Assembly (NCBI GenBank): GCA_017744715.1
Contig: JAGIAT010000012.1
Coordinates: 186,001 to 250,000 of the forward strand
From: Niabella sp.
GTDB taxonomy: Bacteria; Bacteroidota; Bacteroidia; Chitinophagales; Chitinophagaceae
DNA length: 64,000 nucleotides
Direction: 5' to 3'
This document shows, one piece after another, positions 46,137-53,910 of this stretch; within the stretch, counting starts at the first letter, position 1; the number at the start of each line of letters is the position of its first letter. The notes beneath the pieces are model-generated. The model saw nothing but the letters and a program-made list of their open reading frames with translations, searched no databases and was not told the DNA's origin. The position numbers and the translations under genes were made by a program.

Positions 46137-46793
46137 ATGAGGAGGACGTTAGAAGATACATACAGGCATAAGGGATTAAGAAAAAAGCTGGTAGAAGTAA
46201 TAAAAGAAAAGGGCATAACAGATGAAGCGGTGCTGGAAGCTATGAACACCATTCCCCGCCATTTCTTTTTGGATTCGGCCTTTGATGATGTGGCCTATGA
46301 GGACCGGGCGTTCCCGATTGGTGAGGGACAAACCATTTCTCAGCCGTATACAGTGGCGTATCAATCGCAGCTGCTGGAAACTGTATCCGGACAAAAAGTG
46401 CTGGAGATTGGTACGGGAAGTGCGTACCAGGCGGTGGTACTGGCAAAAATGGGATTAAAAGTATTTACGATCGAACGTCAGAAAAAGCTATTTGAGGAAA
46501 ACAAAAAATTTACCTATCTTAAACAATTTCCATTTATAAAATTTTTTTATGGAGATGGTTACCAGGGATTGCCCACCTACGGGCCGTTTGACCGGGTGAT
46601 CATTACAGCAGCGGCACCGGCCATTCCTCCAAAACTGGTGGAACAATTGAAGCCGGGTGGTATGATGGTGATACCTGTAGGAGCGGGGGATGTGCAGCAG
46701 ATGCGGCGGATCATAAAACAGACGGACGGCACGGTAAAGGAAGAGCTGTTCGATAATTTTTCGTTTGTGCCGATGCTTGCAGGCAAAAACTAA
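46137..46793 (+). CDS. pcm: Protein-L-isoaspartate O-methyltransferase
   Basis: This is a SAM-dependent repair enzyme of 218 residues that methylates L-isoaspartyl residues in damaged proteins. Family motifs are the N-terminal RHFFLDSAFDDVAYEDRAFP, the active-site loop GEGQTISQPYTVAYQ, the SAM-binding VLEIGTGSAYQAVVLA (about residues 84-99), the FDRVIITAAAPAIPPKL segment and LKPGGMMVIPVG. The length is normal. It is divergent from the alpha-2-macroglobulin gene and is followed 10 bp later by a LysE-type exporter. Confidence 0.95.
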   Translation: MRRTLEDTYRHKGLRKKLVEVIKEKGITDEAVLEAMNTIPRHFFLDSAFDDVAYEDRAFPIGEGQTISQPYTVAYQSQLLETVSGQKVLEIGTGSAYQAVVLAKMGLKVFTIERQKKLFEENKKFTYLKQFPFIKFFYGDGYQGLPTYGPFDRVIITAAAPAIPPKLVEQLKPGGMMVIPVGAGDVQQMRRIIKQTDGTVKEELFDNFSFVPMLAGKN

Positions 46794-46803
46794 ATGATAA
46801 ATC

Positions 46804-47496
46804 GTGAGTGAACAACAGGCAGGAGGCTTGGTGAAGATTTTTTTTACGGGAATGCTCGTAAGCTTTCTCGGATCGTTGCCGCTGGGCACATTAAATATCG
46901 CGGCGATGCAGATTGCGATCAGCCAGTCTGTTAAAAATGCGCTGTTGTTTTCTTTGGGCTCGCTTACCGCAGAGGTGGTGTATGTGCGGCTGTCGCTGGT
47001 GGCGATGGATTGGGTGCGTAAGCAGGAAAAAATCTTCCGGTTGCTGGAATGGTTAACCCTGCTGATCATTGTGGCGCTGGCTGTTTCCAGCCTGTATGCG
47101 GCCATGCATCCTTCCGGGGGAAAGAATGTGATCTTAAACAATAACCTTCCGTCTTATCTGCTGGGCCTCACTATGAGTGCGGTTAATCCGGTACAGATTC
47201 CCTTCTGGTTTGGATGGAGCACCGTGTTGTTTACAAAAAATGTGCTGAAACCCAAAGCCTCTTATTACAATTTTTATATTGTAGGTATCGGTTTGGGTAC
47301 CTTATTGGGAAATTGTGTATTCATTTTTGGCGGCCGGCTGATCGCCGGTAAGATCCAGAATAACCAGTCACTGATGAACTATATCATCGGCGGGGTGTTC
47401 GTCATAACAGCCCTTATACAGGCCTGGCGGATGTTTATCAAAAAGAAAGATATCAGCGCCAAGCTCCATGAAACGGAACCCGAAAAGGACCAATAA
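46804..47496 (+). CDS. LysE/RhtB family exporter
   Basis: This inner-membrane protein of 230 residues has about six helices. It opens with FTGMLVSFLGSLPLGTLNIA, the glycine/proline-rich first helix of LysE-type amino-acid exporters, and a later helix repeats the pattern (LLGLTMSAVNPVQIPFWFGW). The start used is GTG 46804, 10 bp after the pcm stop; ATG 46852 would cut into helix 1 and is less likely. The exported compound is unknown. It converges on the downstream minus-strand gene. Confidence 0.82.
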   Translation: MSEQQAGGLVKIFFTGMLVSFLGSLPLGTLNIAAMQIAISQSVKNALLFSLGSLTAEVVYVRLSLVAMDWVRKQEKIFRLLEWLTLLIIVALAVSSLYAAMHPSGGKNVILNNNLPSYLLGLTMSAVNPVQIPFWFGWSTVLFTKNVLKPKASYYNFYIVGIGLGTLLGNCVFIFGGRLIAGKIQNNQSLMNYIIGGVFVITALIQAWRMFIKKKDISAKLHETEPEKDQ

Positions 47497-47510
47497 CCGT
47501 ATGCCCGGCA

Positions 47511-48116
47511 TTAATAAATATTAGGGCAACATGCAGCCAGTTCCTTTTGCATACGTTGCTTCCAGCCCCTGCCATTTCTTTTGTTCAGGTAATCAGCGGT
47601 TAGCTGTTTGTAGTATGCATCAGCTTTTTCCTCAATCGGAGCAAGCGTGCAATAAAAACTGGTGTAGATGCCATACCTGGCCTGTATGCTGTCTTTTTTC
47701 AGGTCGTTTGAATCATATATCGGAAGGCCATAGAATATAAAGGTGACGGAATCTTTTTTTATATCGCTCTCTGCCCGCTTTTTTGTTTCCCGGATAATTT
47801 CCTTATACTGCTGATGGGTTTTGTAAATGCCTGTAAGCCCCAGTACCACAAAAAACAAGGCCGCCATACACTGCAGGATGGATGCGGTCTTTAGAAATAT
47901 GAGGATAAAGGAACGCTTCCGGGAAATGATGAATGCAAGGGTAAAAGCAAACAGGAGCAATGCCAGGTATAAAAGAAATAAAGGGTGCCATTCCACCTGC
48001 TTTACCAGGTACGCAATATCAAAGGACAGCGGATAACTAAAAACGTAGTAGCTGCAAATGATCAAAGCACACATCAGCAGGGCGGTGATCAGGGTCAGGC
48101 AAATGGCTCTTTTCAT
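47511..48116 (-). CDS. Predicted membrane protein, unknown
   Basis: This protein of 201 residues has three probable membrane helices in its first half (LTLITALLMCALIICSYYVF, LFLLYLALLLFAFTLAFI, and SILQCMAALFFVVLGLTGI) followed by a soluble, charged C-terminal domain. No family is recognised. It lies between the LysE-type gene (convergent) and the Fe-S oxidoreductase. Its start at 48116 is the only one that keeps the first helix. Confidence 0.65.
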   Translation of the reverse strand: MKRAICLTLITALLMCALIICSYYVFSYPLSFDIAYLVKQVEWHPLFLLYLALLLFAFTLAFIISRKRSFILIFLKTASILQCMAALFFVVLGLTGIYKTHQQYKEIIRETKKRAESDIKKDSVTFIFYGLPIYDSNDLKKDSIQARYGIYTSFYCTLAPIEEKADAYYKQLTADYLNKRNGRGWKQRMQKELAACCPNIY

Positions 48117-48382
48117 ATCTGTTCAGATGCAGAAACGTGTACTTTTCCACACACCGGGTTGGTTCAATGCCCGATTTTATACGACCGGTGCTGTTTTCAT
48201 CCGGTAATAGATGCACCACCGGTTGCCCAAAAAAGAGTATCCGCTATACCTGCATTCCAGTTCAGGTGATAGCGGATAATAAGTGCGGAACGTTAAAGGG
48301 GGCGGTTTGAATAGCATAACCTGCCTTGTCATCGGAGGTTGTATGGCCTCCGGACTGAGGAGCTTAAAAGTGAAACATAAAA
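48117..48382. other. Short intergenic region with one inverted repeat
   Basis: No gene is supported. CGGAGG (48333-48338) and CCTCCG (48347-48352) form a 6-bp inverted repeat just downstream of the Fe-S protein stop. It could end that transcript, but no T tract follows it on the minus strand. Confidence 0.4.
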
Positions 48383-49705
48383 CTACATCGTTTGTGTCCA
48401 GGCATCCCGGTCGTCCGGGCTGAACTTCCATGGGGCGAAATTATTCTCCACGTTACTGAACATCGTATTCCATTCCTGGGGTGCATTGCTTTCTTCCATC
48501 ACCAGGTATCGGCGCAGCTGAAGAATGATATCAAGCGGGTTGATGCTTACCGGGCATTCCTGTACACAGGCATTACAGGTAGTGCAGGCCCGCAGCTCCT
48601 CCACCGAAATATAATCATGCAGCAGGCTTTTACCGTCATCTTTCCATTCTTTATTTTGCTGGATGTTTTTACCCATTTCCTCTGCGCGGTCGCGGGTATC
48701 CATCATGATCTTACGGGGCGATAATTGTTTTCCGGTGATATTGGCCGGGCAGGCAGCACTGCAGCGTCCGCATTCGGTACAACTGTAGGCGTCCAGCAGG
48801 TTCTTCCAGCTCAGATCCGTTACATCTTTTGCCCCAAAGCGCGAAGGCGGGGCCGCATCGGCCGGTGCCAGCTCCGGTTGCATGGCGTATAATACTTCGT
48901 TTTGTACCGTAGGCATATTCTCCATTTCACCCATGGGTTGTAACCGGGCATAATAGGCATTGGGAAATGCCAGCAGGATGTGCAGGTGCTTGGAGTAAGG
49001 CAGGTAATTTAAAAAAGCCAGGATGCCGATAATATGCAGCCACCAGCAGGCCCGCTCCAGCAGTTGCAGGGAACCGTCGGATAGACCGCTAAGCAAGGGC
49101 TGCAGGTATTGGGATATAATAAAGTTGCCGGTGAAATGTGCCGCATAATGCTCTGCGCCACGTGCCTGGAGCAAGGTGTCGCTGGCGTTCATGGTCAGGA
49201 ACAGCGCCATCAGCACAATTTCTGTAATAAGGATATAATTGGCATCACTGCGGGGCCAGCCGTTCAGGTCCTTGCTTAAAAAGCGCCGGATCTTCAGCAC
49301 ATTCCTACGGATCAGGAAAATGGCACAAAAAGTAAGCACGGCCAGGGCCAGGAGTTCAAAAGCATTGATGAGGAAGGTATAAAATCCTCCCAGTGCCCCC
49401 GCAAACAGCCGGTGCGTACCCAGTACACCATCCAGGATGATTTCGAGCACCTCGATATTAATAATAATAAAACCAGCGTATACAAAGAAATGAAGTACCC
49501 CTACCAGCGGGTTGCGGAACATCTTTTTTTGCCCCAGGGCCAGCAGCAACACATTCCTCCAGCGCTGGTCGGGGTGATCGTTGATGGCTTCATCCCGCCC
49601 CAGGTTGATATTCCGGCGGATCTGTGTTATTTTTTTTGAAAAAAATACAACGGCGGTAATAAATAACAGTACAAATAAAATTTGTTGAGCAATTTGCATG
49701 AGCAT
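48383..49705 (-). CDS. Membrane 4Fe-4S oxidoreductase subunit (HdrC/NarI-like fusion)
   Basis: This membrane protein of 440 residues has an N-terminal domain with five or six helices, which may bind haem as in NarI-type subunits. A cytoplasmic ferredoxin-like domain follows with two 4Fe-4S clusters: C309, C312, C315, C319 in CTECGRCSAACP and C374, C377, C380, C384 in CTTCNACVQECP. Such proteins pass electrons between a quinone pool and a CCG-domain (HdrB-like) partner that is usually encoded next door. Here the next gene downstream (47511) is unrelated, so the partner must be elsewhere or missing. ATG 49699 is an equally possible start. Confidence 0.9.
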   Translation of the reverse strand: MLMQIAQQILFVLLFITAVVFFSKKITQIRRNINLGRDEAINDHPDQRWRNVLLLALGQKKMFRNPLVGVLHFFVYAGFIIINIEVLEIILDGVLGTHRLFAGALGGFYTFLINAFELLALAVLTFCAIFLIRRNVLKIRRFLSKDLNGWPRSDANYILITEIVLMALFLTMNASDTLLQARGAEHYAAHFTGNFIISQYLQPLLSGLSDGSLQLLERACWWLHIIGILAFLNYLPYSKHLHILLAFPNAYYARLQPMGEMENMPTVQNEVLYAMQPELAPADAAPPSRFGAKDVTDLSWKNLLDAYSCTECGRCSAACPANITGKQLSPRKIMMDTRDRAEEMGKNIQQNKEWKDDGKSLLHDYISVEELRACTTCNACVQECPVSINPLDIILQLRRYLVMEESNAPQEWNTMFSNVENNFAPWKFSPDDRDAWTQTM

Positions 49706-49773
49706 TCAGTTACAAAGTGCTAATTTACGGCTTCCTTTACAAGTAGAGGCATTTTGAAAGCAATTTAAACGCA

Positions 49774-50271
49774 GTGCAGGTGAAAAAATATCTATTGAAT
49801 ACCGAAACCGTGGAGAAGAAATTACAGCGACTGGCGCTGGAACTGATTGAAAACAATCTGGATGTGCCGGAGCTGATCCTCGTGGGTATTGAAGAACACG
49901 GTGTGGTGCTGGCAAAAAACATACAGCAGCGGATTCAAAAAAACAGTCAGATCGCTACCGAACTGCTTACCCTGAAGCTGAACAAGAAAAAGCCGGGGGC
50001 CGTAACACTGAGCCGGGAAATGGATTTTACGGGGAAAATAATTGTGCTGATTGATGATGTAACCAACAGTGGCAAAACGCTGCTCTATGCATTAAAACCC
50101 TTTTTGAATGCCCATCCCGCCCGCATCCAAACGCTAGTACTGGTAGAGCGTACTCATACGCTGTTTCCCATTACACCTGATTATAAGGGAATTTCGTTGG
50201 CTACCACACTGCAGGACCATATTTACGTGGAGGTAGAAGGCGATAAGGTCACTGGTGCGTACCTGGCTTAG
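49774..50271 (+). CDS. PyrR-type phosphoribosyltransferase family protein
   Basis: This cytoplasmic protein of 165 residues has the type I PRTase signature VLIDDVTNSGKT at residues 91-102 and the ELILVGIEEHGVVLAKNI segment that forms the PRPP-loop region. The size fits the pyrR/upp-like small PRTases. The N-terminus is GTG, either 49774 or 49780; both precede the same conserved strand. It is divergent from the Fe-S oxidoreductase. Whether it is an enzyme (uracil or purine base transfer) or an RNA-binding attenuation protein cannot be decided from the sequence. Confidence 0.85.
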   Translation: MQVKKYLLNTETVEKKLQRLALELIENNLDVPELILVGIEEHGVVLAKNIQQRIQKNSQIATELLTLKLNKKKPGAVTLSREMDFTGKIIVLIDDVTNSGKTLLYALKPFLNAHPARIQTLVLVERTHTLFPITPDYKGISLATTLQDHIYVEVEGDKVTGAYLA

Positions 50272-50370
50272 CTTTTTAGTTTCAGGTTCAACGTTTGAAG
50301 TTTCAGGTTAGATTCCGTTTCGTATTCGCAGATCATTTATCGTCTATTGAATGTCAAGGTTCGCCGCTGC

Positions 50371-50640
50371 CATAACGATTTTCATTGTGACTTTTGCGGA
50401 TGTTTTGCAACCATTGCGGTTAAATCAAAACCGCTAAGAGCGCAAGGGCCGCGCAAGGTGCGCCAGGGTAGGAGCCCATAACGTTTTCATTGTGACCATT
50501 GCGGATACTTTGCGAGCCTCGCGGTTAAACTAAACCGCTAAGAGCGCGAGGACCGCGCAAAGTGCGCCAGGATAGGAGCCCATAACAGTTTTCATTGTGC
50601 CTTTGCGACTTTCGCGGTTAAACTAAACTCCAAGTGCAAT
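50371..50640. repeat. Two to three ~105-bp imperfect repeats with hairpins
   Basis: The words CATAAC plus TTTCATTGTG recur at 50371, 50477 and 50581, giving periods of 106 and 104 bp. Each unit contains a hairpin: GCGGTT/AACCGC at 50416-50434 in the first, and a nested CCTCGCG/CGCGAGG arrangement around 50516-50553 in the second. The word CCGCTAAGAGCGCAAGG is the reverse complement of CCTTGCGCTCTTAGCGG-type sequence in the 20.5-21.4 kb array, so the two places belong to one repeat family. The rest of the 50272-50718 gap shows no gene. Confidence 0.8.
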
Positions 50641-50718
50641 CAGCGTATCTGCGGCAACTATAAAAATCGCCAAAGGAAACCGCATTCATTTACTATTGAC
50701 CACATCCCAACCGCCGGC

Positions 50719-51600
50719 TCAGGAAAATATTTTTGCCAGGAATTTTTTCATTTCTTCCCAGGAAGCCTTGTCTGCAGCTTCATCATATTTGATATCCAGC
50801 TTGAATTTTTCGCCGATGGCGGTAGCCCCGGGATTGGTAAAAGCATGCTTGGCATTAGGATAACCAATAAACTGCATGTTGGCATTTGCCGCTTCCATCT
50901 CCTTTTTAAATTCATTCACCGCACTTACCGGTACAAAAGAATCGGCATCCCCGTTTAAAACAAGAATGGAAGGTACAATACCACCTTTTCTTGCAGTGAT
51001 CCCGTTATTTTCCAGGCCGCCGTGAAAGCTTACCACACCTTTCAGGGGTTCACCCAGGCGTGCCATATTTAAGGCCATGGAGCCTCCGAAACAATAACCG
51101 ATTGCTGCAATTTTGGTGGTATCCGCCTGCGGATAGGATTTTGCAATCGACAATGCATTGTCAAACCGTTCCTGTGCCAGTTGCGGGTTTTTATAATATT
51201 TCATAGCCTCCTTGCCGGCATCTTTTGGATTGTTTAGTACTTTACCCCCGCCATACATATCTACTACCAGGGCAAAATATCCCAGTTCAGCAAGCTGCTT
51301 TGCGCGATCCTTTACATAATCCGTAACACCCCACCATTCCGGAATAATCAGTACGATGGGCTTTTTCCCCGCATTGGCACTGTCGTACGCCATGATGCTG
51401 TTAAAAGACTTGATGCCATCCTCGTATTCTACCGGCTCCGTTTTTACATGGGGCAGCTCGCGCACCGCAGCGGTATTACTGATGGTGGCAGTGTCCTTGT
51501 CGGCCTCCGCATCCGGGGTTTTGTCGGAGCCACCGTTACAGGCGATAAGGAAGAACAATGCACCGGCTGAAAATAAAGAGGCGATTTGCTTTAGGATCAT
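50719..51600 (-). CDS. Dienelactone hydrolase family lipoprotein
   Basis: This alpha/beta hydrolase of 293 residues is exported as a lipoprotein (lipobox LIAC, C21). The triad is C170 in GYCFGGS, D220 in NGDADSF and H252 in KHAFTN, the cysteine nucleophile being typical of dienelactone hydrolases. The N-terminal EWWGVTDYVKDRA segment also fits. A periplasmic location is unusual for classic dienelactone hydrolase, so the substrate is probably a lactone or ester from the environment. It has its own -7 element at 51654-51661 and is divergent from cmk. Confidence 0.9.
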   Translation of the reverse strand: MILKQIASLFSAGALFFLIACNGGSDKTPDAEADKDTATISNTAAVRELPHVKTEPVEYEDGIKSFNSIMAYDSANAGKKPIVLIIPEWWGVTDYVKDRAKQLAELGYFALVVDMYGGGKVLNNPKDAGKEAMKYYKNPQLAQERFDNALSIAKSYPQADTTKIAAIGYCFGGSMALNMARLGEPLKGVVSFHGGLENNGITARKGGIVPSILVLNGDADSFVPVSAVNEFKKEMEAANANMQFIGYPNAKHAFTNPGATAIGEKFKLDIKYDEAADKASWEEMKKFLAKIFS

Positions 51601-51653
51601 AGTCGAAGGTTTGTCTGAATATACGAATAAGATTTTAAATACGGTACCGGTTG

Positions 51654-51661
51654 CAAATTTA
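51654..51661 (-). promoter_or_regulatory. TAAATTTG -7 element of the dienelactone hydrolase gene
   Basis: An exact TAnnTTTG match on the minus strand, 53 bp before the start codon. No convincing -33 TTG at normal spacing was found. Confidence 0.5.
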
Positions 51662-51737
51662 TTCTAAAAGCCACAATTATCCCTTAATAAAATTGTATCT
51701 TGCCCGTGATTTCGATGCGTTGTATGTGGTGGTTTTA

Positions 51738-51745
51738 AGAGGAGG
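51738..51745 (+). promoter_or_regulatory. Unusually clear Shine-Dalgarno before cmk
   Basis: AGAGGAGG ends 9 bp before the ATG at 51755. Strong Shine-Dalgarno sequences are rare in Bacteroidota, and most genes in this window lack one, so this site stands out and supports the chosen start. Confidence 0.6.
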
Positions 51746-51754
51746 GTTGATAAA

Positions 51755-52432
51755 ATGAAACAGATTATTGTTGCGATAGACGGATGGTCCAGTTGTGGAA
51801 AAAGTACCCTGGCCAAACAGATGGCTAAAGTACTGGGATATATTTACGTGGACAGCGGAGCAATGTACCGGGCGATCACGCTTTATTTCCTCAGAAATCA
51901 TATCGACTGGACCGAGGAAAAAGAAGTGATAGATGCGTTGAAGGATATTGAGCTGGACTTCCGGCCGAATGATCAGAACGGTACGATTGAGATGTACCTG
52001 AATGATGAGAATGTAGAATACCTGATCCGCGACCTGATTGTTGCCGAGAAGGTGAGTGAAGTAGCAGCAGTAAAAGCGGTACGGGCGTTTGCCGTAGCGC
52101 AGCAGCAAAAGCTGGGAAAGAAAAAAGGCATCGTAATGGACGGTCGTGACATTGGCACGGTGGTGTTTCCCAGGGCAGAGCTGAAACTGTTTATGACGGC
52201 GGACAATGCCGTACGTGTAGAGCGTAGATTTAAAGAGCTGGTAGAGAAAAACCCGAATATAACGATTGAAGAGGTTGCGGAGAATATCCAGATGCGGGAC
52301 TATATTGATTCTAACCGTGAAGTAAGCCCCCTGCGCCAGGCAAAGGATGCCATTGTAATCGATAACACAAACCTGACCCAGGAGGAGCAACTGAAGAAAG
52401 CATTGAAATTGGTAAAAAACATATCGGGATAA
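51755..52432 (+). CDS. cmk: Cytidylate kinase
   Basis: This is the CMP/dCMP kinase of pyrimidine nucleotide metabolism, with 225 residues. It has the P-loop DGWSSCGKSTLAK near residues 8-20, then YVDSGAMYRAITLYFLRN, the GIVMDGRDIGTVVFPRAELK nucleotide-binding segment and a lid with MTADNAVRVERRFKEL. The C-terminal DRELSPLRQ-type segment appears as NREVSPLRQAKDAIVIDNT. The length is typical. It is preceded by a strong ribosome-binding site and followed 72 bp later by an unrelated oxidoreductase. Confidence 0.96.
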   Translation: MKQIIVAIDGWSSCGKSTLAKQMAKVLGYIYVDSGAMYRAITLYFLRNHIDWTEEKEVIDALKDIELDFRPNDQNGTIEMYLNDENVEYLIRDLIVAEKVSEVAAVKAVRAFAVAQQQKLGKKKGIVMDGRDIGTVVFPRAELKLFMTADNAVRVERRFKELVEKNPNITIEEVAENIQMRDYIDSNREVSPLRQAKDAIVIDNTNLTQEEQLKKALKLVKNISG

Positions 52433-52504
52433 CCAGCCGTATCTTCCCGGTTCCGCTACGGATAACGGCGGCGCGGCGATCCCTGAACCCTAAACATCGA
52501 TCAC

Positions 52505-53623
52505 ATGCGTACACGCCGGAATTTTATTCAGAAAATGGGACTTTCTGCCCTTGGACTTTACACATTCCAGGGACTCAATGCAAGCAGTTTTTCATTGTTT
52601 AAACAAAAAATGGCCGATGGCCCGGTATTGCGGGTGGCATTAATGGGGTTGGGCGGTTACGCCAGCCGCGTCGCCGAATCCATGCAGCAATCCGGCAGGG
52701 CAAAAATCACCGGCCTGATCAGCGGTACACCGGAGAAACTGAAAACCTGGGGAGCCAAATACAATGTACCGGAAAAGAGTCGTTATAACTATGAAAATTT
52801 TGACGCCATCCGCAATAACCCCGATATTGATGCGGTATATGTAATTACCCCCAATGCCTTGCATCACAACCAGGTGATCCGCAGTGCCCGCGCAGGAAAA
52901 CATGTGATCTGCGAAAAGCCGATGGGGCTGAATGCAAAAGAAGGACGGGAGATGGTGGATGCCTGTAAGAAAGCGGGTAAAAAATTACTGGTGGGGTACC
53001 GGATGCATTTTGAACCGCTCACGCTGGAAATTCACCGGATGCGCACGGCGGGGGAGCTGGGGAATATTAAATTTTTCCAGGGACTTTCAGGATTCCGGCT
53101 TGGTGATCCAACGCAATGGCGGGTAAATAAGGCACTGGCCGGTGGCGGTGCGCTGATGGATATTGGTATCTATGCATTAAATGGCTGCCGGTATATGGTG
53201 GGCGAGGAGCCGGTTTGGGTTGCGGCTCAGGAAACCAAAACGGACCCGGTGAAGTTTAAAGAGGGGGTAGACGAAACCATTACCTTTCAACTGGGATTTC
53301 CAAGCGGAGCTACGGCCTCCTGTCTTTCTTCGTATAATATGAACAACCTCGACCGTTTTTTCCTGAACGGTGATAAGGGATTTGCAGAACTGCAACCGGC
53401 TTCCAGCTATGGTCCTATTAAAGGAAAGACGCATAAAGGACCGCTCGAGATTGCCACCGACCGCCCCCAGCAGGCCATACAAATGGATGAAATGGCGGCC
53501 ATCATTCTCGATGATAAAAAGCCGGTCATACCTGTTGACGGCGAAGAGGCGCTCCGGGACCTGGTAATCATTGACGCCATCTACAAAGCTGTAAAAACGG
53601 GCGGGAAGATAAAACTGGGATAA
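52505..53623 (+). CDS. Gfo/Idh/MocA family oxidoreductase, Tat-exported
   Basis: This NAD(P)-dependent sugar oxidoreductase has 372 residues. The leader (RTRRNFIQKMGLSALG) is a twin-arginine signal, as in periplasmic glucose-fructose oxidoreductases that fold with their cofactor inside. The Rossmann motif GLGGYASRV lies near residue 44. The catalytic EKP appears in CEKPMGLNA, and GGGALMDIGIYALNG gives the conserved C-terminal-domain pattern. Substrate is unknown. The gene stands alone between cmk and a peptidase gene. Confidence 0.9.
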   Translation: MRTRRNFIQKMGLSALGLYTFQGLNASSFSLFKQKMADGPVLRVALMGLGGYASRVAESMQQSGRAKITGLISGTPEKLKTWGAKYNVPEKSRYNYENFDAIRNNPDIDAVYVITPNALHHNQVIRSARAGKHVICEKPMGLNAKEGREMVDACKKAGKKLLVGYRMHFEPLTLEIHRMRTAGELGNIKFFQGLSGFRLGDPTQWRVNKALAGGGALMDIGIYALNGCRYMVGEEPVWVAAQETKTDPVKFKEGVDETITFQLGFPSGATASCLSSYNMNNLDRFFLNGDKGFAELQPASSYGPIKGKTHKGPLEIATDRPQQAIQMDEMAAIILDDKKPVIPVDGEEALRDLVIIDAIYKAVKTGGKIKLG

Positions 53624-53722
53624 GCGGGCGATGAGCTATCAATTTCTGATTTCTAACACTAAAAGCCGGAGACCAAATTTCAGAAATCAAGGACCAACGT
53701 TACAGGACGGGGTGCTGAAGGC

Positions 53723-53840
53723 GGAACGCTGAACGCTAAATGCAGAATGCTAAATGCAGAATACTGAACGCTAAATGCTAAACGCTGATAACTAAAAACT
53801 GATAACTGAAAACTGATGGCTGACAGCTAAAAACTAAAAA
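53723..53840. repeat. Degenerate short tandem repeats (CTAAATGC / AACTGATAACT type)
   Basis: Two adjoining low-complexity runs occur: AACGCTGAACGCTAAATGC with further CTAAATGCAGAAT copies, and then GATAACT, AAAAACTGATAACTGAAAAC and similar words to 53840. These are common between genes in Bacteroidota and probably arose by slippage. They separate the oxidoreductase from the peptidase gene. Upstream, at 53642-53687, is one 8-bp inverted repeat (ATTTCTGA/TCAGAAAT). Confidence 0.7.
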
Positions 53841-53910
53841 GGATAACAGGCCATTAAATTTTCACGGCTTATTTCCCAACTCCATATTATTTTTATACAA
53901 AATTTAATCT

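Noticed and set aside
48333..48352. Terminator after the Fe-S protein gene
   Set aside because: The 6-bp inverted repeat lacks a T tract on the minus strand.
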